Assembly: GCF_001949145.1 (NCBI RefSeq)
Contig: NW_019091512.1
Coordinates: forward strand, 497,728 to 561,727
Source: Acanthaster planci
Taxonomy: Eukaryota > Echinodermata > Asteroidea > Valvatida > Acanthasteridae
Reading direction: 5' to 3'
DNA: 64,000 nt
Shown: positions 11,501 through 26,500 of the stretch, in pieces
How the letters are laid out: every line of letters starts with the position of its first letter
How positions within the stretch are numbered: position 1 is the first letter of the stretch
Made by a program: the position numbers and the translations under genes
The notes under the pieces: generated by a model
Database searches by the model: none
The model's input: the letters and a program-made list of their open reading frames with translations, nothing else
Told to the model about the DNA's origin: nothing

Positions 11501-14500
11501 TTTTTCCCCTGAAATACATGTACATACACGGTATAATCCTTGCTACTCGAGAAGATCCATTGGAGGATTTCTTCACAGTAAAACATGTTAGATATTTTTG
11601 AAGGTGCATTTTTATATTAGCACTTTGCCTTGAAAGTGCTGAATTTTGTAATAATAGTGTAATAATAATATCATATTTAATATCTATTAAATATGATACT
11701 CTTCAATTGAAACTTACAATGCACCGGTAATTGTTAACTTGCATATCATTTGCCTGTGTTCTCATTTGATATCTCACTGCAAAACATGTATCTTGAGTAG
11801 TACATTAAATGCAAATGGAAGTTTTTTCATGGCACGCAATGAGACACCACTAGCACTGTTCATGTCACTGTTCAGAAAATCTAGCGTCTCAGTGCCTCGT
11901 TTTGATTCATCATTCTCATATTCCCCTACAGGAAAGAGGAAGGGAAGTTACGAACAATGACAGCAGATAAGGTTGGTATTACTGACCTTAAAAAAACATG
12001 CCTCTGGGTTTCATGGATGGTTCCACAAATTTTAGCCCTTGTGAGTTTGACTCGCGGCTGTTGCCTGCCATTACATGTACATGTACTGTGTACAGCACAA
12101 TATAAAAGAAATAATTATTACTTAATGCTTTGGACCATCTTACTGTCACAGATGGAAATTCATCCTCTCCCTTTCTATTCATTCACATGTACATGTACAT
12201 GTAACTAACAAACAAGCATAGTGCTAAATTGATTCTGGCCTGAGGTATAGCTTTAAATTCCCATTATGTCAACTAGGAGGGGGGGGTAGCTTAGCAGATA
12301 TGGAATCTGTCAAGAAGGTCAGGAAGCTTCTGATGAATAGCCTCTTGGATAGAAAAAGGAAAGTTGGAATACATAATCCCGTCTGTGTTTGCTTTTGCAG
12401 TTGCTGAAGACCTTACCGACCCTGCAGGCTCAGATGGATGCCCTCTTAGATTTTGAGGTAATAACTGCTGTCACACATTTCATCAAAGGAAATTTGAATG
12501 GTAGTGTTCCGCGAAGTATCAAAGTTCTGGAAACAGCTTCTCAAAATGTGCCCTAAGGCTGAGCTGTTTTAAGCAATTTACATGTACGGTATGTTTACAA
12601 GAACGGTTGTTTATGCTGATGTGTACCAAAGATCTGGAGACAAGCTGCTTTATACAGGCGCAGTAAGTGAAATAACACTGGCTAGAAACACACATCTGAT
12701 AAGGACAGGTGGATACAGATAAACTCCAGGCACAAACATGTGCATGCAAGCACTGATCAAGAAGAAGTCTGCTGGTTAATGACTGAAGCCATCAGACCAG
12801 CTGTGGTACAAAATAAACGATCCTTTTTCTGAACAGCAGCTGACCCAGTGCTGTACTGAAAAGCAGGTGACAAATTTCTCTGTCTGACTGGCTGAAATGA
12901 TTTTTGCAAAGTGGAAATTAAGGAGAATTGAACTGATGAAAACTGATGTTGATTCTCAACTTACCTTTTTCCACGGAATGTGCACAGAAGTTGGAGGGAA
13001 AGATGCGAGTGCAGATGCATACCTCATTTTACTATTTAGGGAGGAGATACATGTACATGTACAATGTATGTGTAGCCTGCGCGGTACGCTGAAGTGCGCC
13101 CTCAAGGGATGATTAAGCACGCCTGCAGGAATGACCATGGAGAGTGCCATGTTTTCACACGTTTGGAGAAATTTCCCCAAACAAGAAAAACGATTCCTGT
13201 TAAAAGTTGATTTCTGATCCATTGGCTGATTGAAAATCTTAAGCTTGTGGCTCTCAGAATTACTAGTTGTTTTGTGACTTAAGATGGTTAACTCGAACTG
13301 TACCCTGCTGGAGAGCAACCAGTAGGGCATAGACCAAGAACTATTTGGCTGGACTGCTGGATCTACACCGTATGCAGAGTGGATCAAGCCACTCGTGATT
13401 GGCCATGTTACCTCTTAATGAGGACAGGAACTGTTCTGTTTGCATGATGGGAAACTCTGTCACTGCACTTTCCTCCAGTCTCCAAGCTGGAGTTGTGGTA
13501 GCAGTGAAACTGTGATAGGCCTGGGACTTTGGAACCTGTGTGATTGTCGTTGAGAGACTCCAAAAAGTGAACTGAACTGGTTACATGTAGTCTTGCCCAA
13601 GTAGGGATTTGGGACTTGATTGTACCGAGTGAAATCAAGAACCCATATCCTTGAATATAAGGGCCCCGTAAGCTTTGTTTACCTGCATTCTGGTATTATT
13701 AATTTTGTGAAAGATAAAGGATTGTGTTTTTCTTTGCACTAAATTGTTCGCATTAGTAAGTACATAGGCCTATATGTGTAAGGTTTTTCGCTATCCTCAT
13801 TGATGTTCTAGATTTTGATAGGGATTTTCCCTGTGCATGTTTGTTTCCATTACAGTTTTGCAGTTCAGCGTTCTTTTAAGTAAGTGTGATATATCCATCA
13901 GCTTGATCCAAGACGTGTTGACTCCCCCTCCATGGGCCATGAGGCCTGCATACTGGTACATGTATGTACAAAGGCCTTCAAGGATTGTTCACCATGTGGG
14001 TGGTATTTATTTTTATTTGGTCCATGTACAGATCTCACACAACGACATGACAAACGGCATAATCAACGGGAGTTTCATGCTGCTCTTCAAGGATGTTATA
14101 AGGCTCTTTGCCTGCTACAACGATGGAATCATCAATCTTCTTGGTAAACAAAAATCATTTATGTGTAGTACATTATGATTGCTTCACCAAAGATATTGCA
14201 GTGGATATCTGCATCATTACGATGTAAAAGCAAATTAATTATCTTCCTGTAATGGAAACAATTTGAAATCCTCTGTTGTCCTGTCAAAAAATCTTATACT
14301 CTTTGAAGAGAAACCCTGTGCCTTTGCAGGGAAACCTTAGCATGATTTTTTTGCCCTTGGCTGCAAATGGCATTTACGGTTTTAGACTTTGTTGGATTTT
14401 TATTACAGAGAAATATTTTGATATGAATAAAAAGGATGTGAAGGCTGCACTTGACATCTACAAGAAGTTCCTGAGCAGAATGGAAAGAGTGGCAGAATTC

Positions 14501-17500
14501 CTCAAAGTAGCAGAGGTGAGGTCGAGCTACACGTATATGTAGCTTATTATAGTGTACATGTACGTGTGCCCCTTAACCATAAAATACACCATTCTGAGCA
14601 ATTTCTTAGCACATCTGTATCCCTTGTAGTGTACTTGTGGAAATTAAAACCACATTTGACTTGACGTTCCTCTCCCTTTGAGAAGATAACCAAATTTAAT
14701 AATGTGGATGCTTGTTAACTGCCTTGCCCCCTCCCCATCAAAATCTGCACTGGAATTTTAGCATGCTTTTGATGTTTGCCCCTATGAAAGAGTGCACAAT
14801 TTGAATAGTCACCATAACTTACCACGATACACTGTGTATCTGGCTTTATGTCAACACCTGATTTAAGTTTGGAGAATGTGTGATTGGCCAAGTACAAAGT
14901 GGAATTTGTGGTGGATTCATGGAGCTCTGGTTGTTGGAATCACTGTTAAAAAACAATGCTTAGAAATTAGCAGTTCCCATTAAATAAATATTGGTGTATG
15001 ATTTACTCGTGTTGTTCTCCTTGTCTTGTTTGTTTCTCCTTGCAGCAAGTTGGCGTGGACAAAGGTGAAATCCCAGATTTAGCTCAGGTGAGAGATGCAA
15101 TAAAATATTTTGGCAAGTCCAAAATACACAGTCGGTTTGATAGTATGCCAGAGAATATTTTCCTTTACCATGTGTTGCTGCTCCTCACGTGGGAATTGTA
15201 CAAGTAAGTACAGCATGTGCACGTTGAATTGGTGAACCGAATGAAGTTGGAGTTGCTGGAAGTTTCTGCACCATGTGTACAGTGTGAAAAGCCACAGGGC
15301 TGGGATTCATTCACTGAAGTTTCGGTCTAATGTTTTCCTTGGCGTGTGGTCATTCTTGTTCTGACCCAAAAGTCTGCTGAAAAAAAATGGATCACATTAA
15401 CTGCATTTCACTTGCACTGCTCGTAAATCACACCTTGTCATTGATTTTCCCTATTTCCAACTCCCTGTACCTTATCGTTTTGGGTTCAGTGTCAGATTGC
15501 TTTTTTGCCACCAACAGGCAATCAAGATACGGCTTTTCTGTTCCAATTTGTGGCACGATGTGTTTTGGTTTTATTTTGTGAAGTGGCATTTGGGTTTGTT
15601 GCATTTGGGTTGAATAATCCAGTGTGGTTGATATGCGTTGTATTTTACAGTTATGCTCACGGTAATTGTTTCATTTGTTTTTCACTCAAGTGATTAGGTC
15701 TGCCACATTGCTGCCATCTTTGGTTCCTTAAAATCAATGCATTATTTCATAGCCTGTTTCTGAATAAGATTGCTGCAGCTTGAAATCACACACAGATGTG
15801 TAGGCAGTGGCCGCTGCAATGATCATAGACTTTTGTGTAACTTCAAGCCTTCGCCATAAATTTGGACACAGCCATAATGTCACTGGCCCAAGAAGCACGT
15901 AAAGTGTACACAGACCTTCTCAAGTGTCATCTTTGTGGAGTTGTCACAGGAGTACATTGAAACCACAACCAAAGCCTGAGTTTGAGGAAAAATTACATGT
16001 ACATGTACGGTATAGTAGACCTATGGGGTGCGTTCGAGCAAGCTACTCATGTTAACACAAGTATACGGGTGAGTGCTCGAATGGCTGGAGTACGACCCGC
16101 AGGTCAGCGAGAGTATACTCTCGCTAGGGGGGAGTATACTCCTGCACCCAAGTGTAATGCGCACACCCTACTTGTGTTAACAGGAGTAACCACGCGAACG
16201 CACCCTAATGTGCAGGAATCAAAGATGGCTGTCTTGTGGGAGTGGTACATGTTCTGGTCAATTGCGTGCTGCATGTGTCCGTTGTTTGTTAAAATTCCCC
16301 TTCCTGTTGCCTGTTGTTACAGTTCCGAGATGTGCCGGCTGAATATAAAAATGTGAGTCCCAGTCCATTTCTTATTTTTTTTTGGCTGAGCTCGGGAATC
16401 TCCTGCCCTTTGAGAATCATCTGTGCGGTGTGCACTGTCTCCGATTTTCAGAACAAGGCATCAAGTCGGCAGCCAAGCTTTGACATTTGGTTTCCCTCTT
16501 GCATAGGTTTCAAAACTGGCGAACCAATGCAGCACTGCCTTGAATTTTCCGCCGTTCACAAAATTGTTTGAGAATTTTGTTGGCTCTATGCATGTTTGTA
16601 CACACCCGTGTACAACTCACAATACATTGTCTACTTTGAGTGGACATTCCTTTATTTTCATTAATTAAGCAAAGGAAACTCAGTGAAAAGACTAATTTTC
16701 TGGCATTGCGAACATTATTTGAAGCTGGATTTTTGTTGATAGCAAAGTTCTCTTGACTGTTCCTCTGTGTTTTGCTAACCTAACCCAAACTTGCTTCTAA
16801 AGCTTTTTTTTCAGAAAGGGTTTATCCTTGTATGGACCTGACTTAGTCCACTCAAAATTTGCATAAACCTGCATTGTGTGGACCTCTTGTCCACGAGTCC
16901 ACACAAGGTACACTGTACATGTACATGTATGAAAGGTTGGCATTCATGCACATGAACATGTACATTGTACATGTAAAAACATACAGTTGGTATTCCGTAT
17001 GGTTTTAAACCATTCTTGAAACTGTTTTGTGGATATACATGTACATTGCACATCAGGCAGATGGTTGTCATTGTGCCACCGACTGCTGTGCCATCCCCAC
17101 TTGCATGGGTCATTGTGAAACAGTTATTAATCATGTTAATTGAAAGTCACACTGTGTGTATACATGCAGTGTAGGAAGTCTGCCACTTATCTGTACATGT
17201 AGATGTTAACAACTGTGCACTATTGTACGCGTGGCACATGGCTGTGTACACATGGTACATTCAGGCTTGGGGTTTGCGAGACACTTTGGGTGGGATTGGT
17301 GTTGTTAAATATATGACTGCAGTGAAAAGAGTTTTGTGCCCAAGGCCAGAAATATGTTTGATTTTGATCAGAACTGACACTGATCTAGCATTAAGGTCTG
17401 AGGCTTTTGTGTTTTACAGCGAGGTTTTCAGAATGTTGGTTATAATCCGACAAAGGGGAATAGGGTGAGTGTGTTCCTGAGCAAGAGGCTTATCTCTAAT

Positions 17501-20500
17501 TTGCATCTCAGCAATTTAACGCCAAAAAAAATCTGCTATTAGTTGGTAGTTGGCATTCATTGCAGCACAGAAAAAGGACTGTATATGTCAGTCAAGTATG
17601 TTTTCTTTATTTCAGTTTTCTTTGTGAATATTGTTGATTTTAAATTTTTTTGTTCTTGTCAAATGCACATTTAAGTTACTAATTCATGCATGCATACATG
17701 TACGATTTCTAGTTATTGTTACTAATGAAATGATAATGGAATATTTCCTGTTTATTAACTGCTGTGAAATAGAACATGATATTTTGACTCCTGAGGAACG
17801 CAAAGTATCCTCCGCTCTGCCTAGGGTGCTGTGAGTCCCATGGATGTTAACATCATGTCCACATAACAGCAGTTGATAACTGTTTTGTTATACCTCTATC
17901 TTCAATTGTTTGTAATATTCTCTTCACTTGAAGGTTTCAAATGTAGTTGAAATGATGACTCAGCCAGTTGCTGCACATTAAGTTGTATGATGCGTACAAA
18001 CTCGTGTTGTCATATCAGTTTGATTGACTGGTATCTCTTTGTGAGTTAGCCATGGAATTTTGTATTAGAGTAGGAGTTTTGTTCCTAGATTTTTACACGT
18101 CCAACTTCCATTTGATATATAATGTTACTGGGCAATATTTTGTAAGTTCTGTTGACGCGCTTCGAAAGCAGTAGGTCAGTTGTGTTGGTTGCATATATCT
18201 TGCTCGGAAGCAATATCTTTATGTCTTTAAAGCAATCTTTGGAGGGAATGTGGCACACGTCTGAAAGCACAGCAGATGTCATATGAAGTAAACTTCTAAA
18301 GAAACAAACTTCCAATAAATTTCAACTATCAACAAAAACTTGCAGTGCTCCAAAAGCTCAGTTTACCACTGTGCCAATGTGTTGATCCCACTAGAGTTTG
18401 TATTGTCAACCGTATGGTGAAAGGAGTGGAGGTACCAGTGAATAGTTAGTTAGGGGTCCCTGCATTATAGTTTGGAGTGTAGTGCAGCCCACCAATCTGT
18501 AATACCATGTGTGATGTGATGTCTAACATTGAGGGTGACATGTGCTCTTGTTGCGTGGTCATGTGATCAGTCTGGGCCAATGGAAATACAATATTGAAGA
18601 CAGAGGTATAGCAAAACAATTTGATGTTCTTTATGTACGATACTGGTACATGTATTAAAGCGGGCTTGTGTGCTTGATGTTGGGAAATTTGGTACACTGT
18701 ACATACGTAGCCTAATTCTTGTATCTGGGGTGGCTGACTTTTGAGTAACAACAGGGATTTCACCATTTGCTGTGTAGTTTGTGCACTCTGTTACTGTGTG
18801 TAATTTGTGTCTGTTCTGCATCGTAAAATCATTTACAGCTCAAGCACACTGTACACAGTTGAGTATGCCTCAATTTGCAATTGACTGAATCGATCAAACA
18901 ATTGAACCAGTGAGATCATGACTGTGTGTGGAAAGGGAACATTTTCTCTGGTAATTCTTAACAGGATTTAACAGTGCTTTGAACATTCTGTCCTAACCAA
19001 CCAACAGATAAACCTAAATGTATGCGGTAGCTTGCCGCTCCTTTTAAGGATCTGTACCTGCTGTTTAGTTCAGTTAACAAGTTCACTTAATATTGAAACA
19101 ATCTTGTACAAGAATAAATGACGTTATCATACAATGCAGGTGCATGTGCATGTACTGGTATGGATAAAAATGATATTACAGGGTTTTGCATTATGTCATT
19201 GCTTTGTGTAGTGCTGGGCTACGCTCTAATTTGTGAAGGACAAAAAAACCCAATTGCGGCAAGAAAAATGTACTTCATCCCATTGCAGTTACATGTACCT
19301 GCTTGCACATGGTGCGCTATGTACGGGACATATACGTGTACAGTAGAGAACAGCAGAGCGCTGTACAGTCTGTATTGAAAAAAAGAAGATGTGATACACA
19401 TCCTCTTCAGGCAAATGTTGTCAGGTTTCAATAAAAACACGTACGTACATGTTGCTGATGGAAAGATGAACACGAGGTTAGGTTTAAGGATGTCACTCGG
19501 AATCTTTGCAGTGCAGTCAACATGAACACGAGGTTAGGTTTGAGGATGTCACTCGGAATCTTTGCAGTGCAGTCAACATTGTTTTTTGTTGTGTCACATC
19601 CATGCCATCACGATGTCACGTCACTAGTTTGTTTTGTTTGTGTTTTGTGAGTACATACATGTACCTGTATAAACCTATTTCTCATGAAAAGTGCAGGTCT
19701 TGTGGAAAACAATACACGGAGTTAACCATTTTTTTGCAGAAATATTTGGTTGGAAGATTAATGCTTCTAGGTTTCAGATCCTAAACAGAGTAGGTTTGAG
19801 GCTGTGTTACAGGCTGATTTTTGCATTATACGTTGCTGGCAATCATTAAGCATTGGCCACAGTTTTCATACATGCTGTGATGTGATAATGGGTTTCACCA
19901 TGAGCACTAGTTTAAAAGCCTAGGTGATAACTGTTAGTCACCAGTGCTGAGAGAAGTTTGAGGGTACCCCTCTTTGCAACACACAATGAATCAGTCCACT
20001 GTTATGTTAATCCATTATCCTAGAATGGTCCTTAGTCCTTTACCTGTTTGACAGTTGAGAGGGTTAAACGATGTGTCGATAATTCAGAAAAAGTTGTGCT
20101 TATTTTTTTATTAGTTTAGTGTAATGTGAACTTTTGTGTTTGTGTGTGTTTGAATAGGCACCAAGCACTCTTTTAGAAGCCCTGGAGGCGCATGCAGCAT
20201 CGCTGGACAACAAGAAGTCCTGGACCAAGTAAGATTGTCAGTTGTTGTTTAGTGTAGATGTTTGTGGACACTAGGGCCCAATCTCTGCTAGAGAGGTTTT
20301 GTGCTAAGCAGAGATCAGCAGGGAGCCAGTCACAGGAAATATGGAATGCATGACATTGCGGCTGCTCAACTGCTTTTGCCAAGCATGTTTTGGTCACTCA
20401 GCAAATTTTATTGGTCAGCTGCTCTGTGAAATGATCCGTGTTTGGGTCACCATTTGCCAGTACTCCATAAAATAAAGTACACTGTGCTGTACTACAGTGC

Positions 20501-23500
20501 GTGTACACTTAAATCCAATAACTTTGAAATATTTCACATCATTTCCACATGAGTCAACCCATAAGATCCCCAAAAAAGGGGGGGGGGCCCGTAAGAAGTC
20601 AGCCAGATATACACACGTACATGTGTACTGTACCTCAAATATGTGTTTTGGCTCACTCTGACAGACCTGCTGCTGTGGCCTCGGCCGTCAGCGCTTTCGC
20701 CAACTCAGTCTCCCACATTGACAGCGAGGAGAAGAAGCGGGCCATCGAGGAGGAGAAACAGCGGCTGGCTGCCTTGAAGGTAGTGAGAGACCAACCACCG
20801 ACCACTGACCCGTTCTCCGCAGAGCCACTTAGCGTAGCACTGACGAATATGAACGCAAGTCTAATATTGTTCTGGTTGAATCCATTCCGATCATGTTTTC
20901 TTCCCCAGTCATTCCCTTGCAGCCAACCCAGTAGATGGAGTGATCAAGCATGCCCTTTCCAGTGTACCTCAACATGAATGTCGAAGATAAATACAAAGAC
21001 GTGCTGAAATTGATGGCACGCGTCTCATTTTCGCAAATATGCTTCGATGAAAACTTTTCCAAACCCCCTAGAAATTGTGTGTTGAGGTACGTGTGATTTC
21101 CATGTGTATGTTTTAGATCCCAGCTCTTTAATTTTTTTGCTAATCCTCTTCATGGTGTGAAACTGCTTCGCTTACCAGTTGGGCAGAAATCATCAGTTGA
21201 GGTTCACGTAATTGCCAATTCACACCCCTGATGGCGGGGTTCCATGGTTTGGAAACTGCTTAATGCTGTTTGAATATTGGCTGCCTCTTTTTGATTACTT
21301 CAAACTGTTGCCAGAATCAACTGACAGTTGCGTTCAGCATCAGTGCTCACGTTTGATTTTAGTCTAATCTTTCCCAGCTCACTCAGAAGATGCATTGAGT
21401 CGACTGTCGCATGTGTTCATTTGCGAAAACAGTGCGACCAGCAAATACATGTACAGCACGCGAGGTGTAAAGTAAATTGAGAAACTCACAGGTCCAGGCA
21501 CAAGTCATATCACAGATCAGGTCACAGTAACCGAAGGGACCAGGTGTAAACAAGTGATGAAGCAGTCGCTTTGTCACAGTCAAGGTTGTGAAATCTCCAC
21601 TTTTTAGCAGATTTCGTTGAACATGTCAGCTATCATTTCTGCTTTTTTGCCATCGGCGGGCCGGATTTTCTTCATTTTTACTCCTTAGGACCTTGCACAA
21701 GCGTTGATTTTTCTGTTTGAACTTTTTCTACCGGTAGTTTTCTACTAACACGATGCAAAGGCCAGGCCAAACTTTGCACGTCCTCTTTCCAACATAAAAC
21801 AGTACTGGAGCACTGTAATTGCATCTGTGGTACTTGTATATGTACCGGTACATGCGTACACTGGATACCAATCTGCCATGCAGGCATTTTTCGGGGCTGC
21901 TCGAAGCGCAAGCCTTGTGTATAAAAAGCATCTTGGGACCATTCGGTCATTGCGTCGTGATTGGCTGCCAATAAAATGTGTCAGTGGGACTTGTTACAGC
22001 TGTTGCTGCGCGGGCAGAAGTAGCGACTGGCAATCTCCAGTATAACTCGCGGTGGCACACATTTCACTGTAAATTTACGGCTTGAAATGAGGTTAGTAAA
22101 TTTTCGCTTTTATGGATAGAGGGCTTCATGATGACTGGCGCAGGGCTCGCAACATTTCTGTGTCATGCATTATCCTGCAGTTTTTACATGCTCTGTGTGC
22201 ATTTTATGTACGAGCTTTTAAACAATTTCTGGACATAAACGTATTGAAATGTCAGTGCAACACAAATGTATAATTGTCCAAAGAGGCTCTGACTTGGATA
22301 CATAGACAATCTTTGACTAGACTGATGCTAACGTTACAAATTCGTGGAAATGGATGTGAATTGAAAACACCGTAGACGGGCAGACAACGCGCCTGCAAAA
22401 TTCAAAAGCCTGGACATGCGATGTGCATTCTTTGTAACAATTGAAGTTTTGAAAACTAGTTGGATCAGGTGAGAAAAGGTCCAACTCACTCTACAAACCT
22501 TGATATTTACAATTTTGGTAGTTCATTTTAATCTTCAGGAATTATCAGACAAATATGAAGAAAAAGTCAAATTAAAAATATGCATAGCCAAAATTGCAAG
22601 AAAAAAATGGCCAATGGTTGCACAAGGAGGCTGTGAAATGCACCACGGAGTATCTACATTCCAAAATTTTCCTGGGGCCCTTAAGCGGGTCACCGACCTC
22701 ATGCCATATACATGTACTGTATGCTTCACACTTTTAGCTTGCAAATTTCAGCTATTCTCAGCTCCTGTTTTAATGCTCTCTTACACCCCTGTTACTTGAA
22801 TTCATAGCTTTACAGCAGCTGATAGTTGGAATGGAATGCATTGTTTTACTAAGAATTGCTGAGAATAATCTTGACAGGCTGATTGGGGAATACATGCTCT
22901 TGAGGGCTGCCAACTCCGTACTTGTACTTGCAATGAAAAGGCACTGTTCTCTCCAGTAGCACAGAGTGTATTTAGCAAATTGGCGGGAGTTGGTTTGCCT
23001 TTTGTGTGCTCATCATTCAAAGCCGTTGTCAGTTCAGTCATGTACATGTAGCTGTGATTTGTGCATGCCATTTGTGCTGTGTTGCTTTGTTTCTGCTGCA
23101 AACTGGTTTTGGTAGGTGGAAACATATGTTTCGTTTGCAGTTAATAAAACTTCTTGAATTGAATGCTCCATAATCCATTACCTGTTTGCCAAACCCATCA
23201 TATCATTGGAATCATTTGCCACCAATTGAAGCATGCATTAACCAGTGTGGAGCCATCCCACGAGCCAAAATTCTGGTGCCAACATCTTTCTGTTTAACCC
23301 TCACAGGCCAAACAGCTCCAGGAGCAGACTGACAGTAAAAAGGCCCAGGCAGCCCCCAGCCAGAATAACCCGTTCCTCTCCTCGCCCACCACCTCACCGG
23401 TTCACCAGCCAGCCACTACTACAGTGTCCAGGGACATCTTTGGCGCACCACCCCAAGGCATGCAAGGTAAAGGACTGCCGGGAGACCACTGACCCGCCCT

Positions 23501-26500
23501 GTAGCAATAGCCCTGTCACCAAGGGTAGCATCGCCAGGAACCATTGCGAGCACTTATCCTTGAGAACCCTCTAGTGCACAACGAACTAAAAGCACAGTCT
23601 CTGTACCTTCAGTGCGCATCAGTCATTGTGTAAAATGTAGTGGCTCAGTTGTCCATGTACTTTATCTGCCTTGATCCTGCTAAATGTTTTGATGCATTTT
23701 GAAGAATATACAATATACCAGCCACTGGCTGATTGTTCCCTGTAATGTCAACTTGGCACCAGGTTGCCATCAATCATCATTAAGTTGATTTTCCACTTTT
23801 ATAGCCAGTGTAATTTCATAAGTACCATACCATGGATGCAATTGGTACTGTCTTAGAGTCAGTGCCAGTAAATGCAGGGACCTAGATGTACTTGGTTCAC
23901 GTGTGATTCCGCCCTCCACTTAGTTTTGCATATTGTTCAGGGCCGAGTACTGAACTCCAGCAAGCTTGTGATGGAGTAGACAATTTTTTTTTATTCAATC
24001 ATCTAAAGCACCAGTAGCCTCTTTTAAGCAGTGAAATTTGTTGATTTCCTCTGATCCTGTTAAAAAAGTGATATTCTTGCATCCAGATTTTTCCCAAGAA
24101 TCTGAAACCCATAAAGATGAAGCCAGTGCTGAACTAAAGGCAATCTTGATGCTCATTAGCTTGCTACATATTTTTTAAAGCCAGATTCAAGAACTTAAAT
24201 TTGGTTCTCGCTGTGATTTTATTCTGTCACAGCAAGTCATTATATAACCAAAAGTCGAGTTGATATTCAAAGAGTATGCTGGTAGAATTCAGTGGGGTTA
24301 AATGGTATCGATAAAAATTGCTTTATGATGCATGTATATCAATGATCGGTACTGGCTTCTGTGGACAGTAAGTGACGATGTGGTGTAAAATGACTTGTAT
24401 CACTTTAAAAAAGTAGCACTTTTCTTTTTATTGTGTTTGTCATTACTAATGTCCTTTGTAAATATATATGTGGGGCCTATCGCCAGAAAAACTCCTGTAA
24501 GAAATACATGTACATGTATTTTCAATGGTTAAAGCTACACACTATGCATGCTACATGTACATGTATGTTGGCAACTCGCTGTGTGGTGTCTCCATCTGAG
24601 ACTACACCATCCAGTAGTGTTGCACACTGGCTACGGCTCTTCACTGTCAGATCAAAAGTTGAAGCCATAGTCATAGGAGATGTGACCAGAAAGCATCTCG
24701 CCCGTCATGCATGATCCCATTCAGTGGTGCACCTGCAGCAGTGGGTGAACATATATTGGTTGGGACCAGAAATGGCAACCTCCTGTCTTCCACAAGTAGG
24801 TAATGGTAACCACTATGCTTTGCAGCATCAGTTGGCCGGTTCAAATCTGTAGAATTCAGGACTGGAAATCATACTTGATTGACATAAGGCAATACATGTA
24901 TTTGGGTACTCATTCTGCATATTGTTCATAGAGTTGAAATTCACAGGAATGTTCTTTTTGACATCATTGTGTGCTCAAACTAACTCATATTTTTCCTCCA
25001 TCTTAAATTTTACCCAGTGGGGTTCGTGGTGTGTGATTCATGCTGAAAATAGGCAAAATGCAGGCTACCTAGTGGGCAAGCAAGAGGTTGCCACATGGAG
25101 GCCATTTTTCAAGTTTATAGTCAACAAAAACTGGGCCGACTGGCCACAATTTGCATGTGAGTAAATGTCGGTGGGTATGCGACGTTGAGTGGATTTCACA
25201 GAGGTGAGCGTAAGGCTGCTTTGTGTGAATGATTGTTTTCAGGCACAGTAGCTCAGCCGCAACCAACGAGCAAACCATCCAGCGATCTGATTGGCCTGAC
25301 AGCGTCGGCCATCACGCCTTCCATCCACGCCCAAATAGCTCAGCCACAGATGGCCAGTCAGGCCCAGTGGGGTGCATCAAATGGTGAGGGAGATTAAAAA
25401 ATATTGACAAAAATAATAATGACTGTATTCACACGTTAGCCCTCTTGAATTGAAAGTGAGGCAATCCCGTTAAAGATTTTACACAAATTTAAGATACGTA
25501 CATGTAGTAATGAAGATGATGCATTAGAGGAAAGTGATAAATTACATGTACGAATGGAATCAGTGGAAAGCTCCTAATTTTGGATAAAAAGGAAATGCTA
25601 CCCTTTTGGCCAAAGTAAAAGTTTTTATGCAAAGTGAGGCTGAGCCTGTCCCTGCGGCAAAATAGTCCGGCACCTTCCCATTCAAGAGTATTCAATAAAT
25701 CAAATGGATTCAGGGAGTACGATCTCAAATGCCACCTCATAAACAGACCCCACGAACAATGCACAGACATTACTTCAAAAAGTTGATTGACTTTTACAAG
25801 CCGCGTACAGTTTACACCTTCAATGTTATTGGCATTGGACTTAGGGTGTCATAGGAGTCAGGGATGTGCTCACAGTTTTTTTTTAAGGTCTGTATGTTTT
25901 GTCCCAGATGGCAGCAGTGGTGGCTGTTTTTTTTAGCCATGTGGGATGAAGTACAGGCACTTGAAATCCAAGCCAGCAGATATGTATTCAATTAATGTAA
26001 GTCACACCTTCACCCGTGCCTGGCCCAATCTGGTCATGCAAGCTTGAAAACAAAACACATGGCAGCAGTGGTTGTATTGGTTGTCATAGAAGCCTTGTAG
26101 GCCACTGAGAACTCTACTATTTATGTTCTGCGGATCTGTGTCACTATTTTGTCAGTTTTAACACACTACTAATATGCTTGGACATGCATCTCACGTTCAG
26201 CACATTCTAATCATTAATTGCACTAAGTTGTTCTCTTGTTTTAAAATCTATATAATTTGTTGTGTGTATATGGTTTCGTTGTTTTCTTGTATTTGTCGAG
26301 ATTCTTCGCTGAGGATTTTTAAAAATATTTCTACTTTGTTTAATATTATTAAACCTAGTGAACGAGTAAATCACCTGAATTCTTTGAAAAGGTACAGAAA
26401 ACTTACATTGTATATGTCAGTTTTCGATCCAGGGGTACAGGTTTTCCAAGTGGATTCATCAACGAGAAGTGCGAAAAAAATAAAGTGTTGGATATCAGCC

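Larger units (their letters stand above)
15088..20157 (+). other. PICALM long intron
   Basis: Holds a MITE at 16026-16204 and a 56-base tandem duplication at 19466-19577; otherwise no exon, RNA gene or mobile element recognised. Confidence 0.75.

Noticed and set aside
12956-13387. 143-codon minus-strand ORF
   Set aside because: Intronic, no domain, no splice signals or promoter; expected by chance in this length of DNA.
24780-24860. tRNA/B-box-like ggttcaaatct
   Set aside because: Imperfect B box and no A box or cloverleaf.
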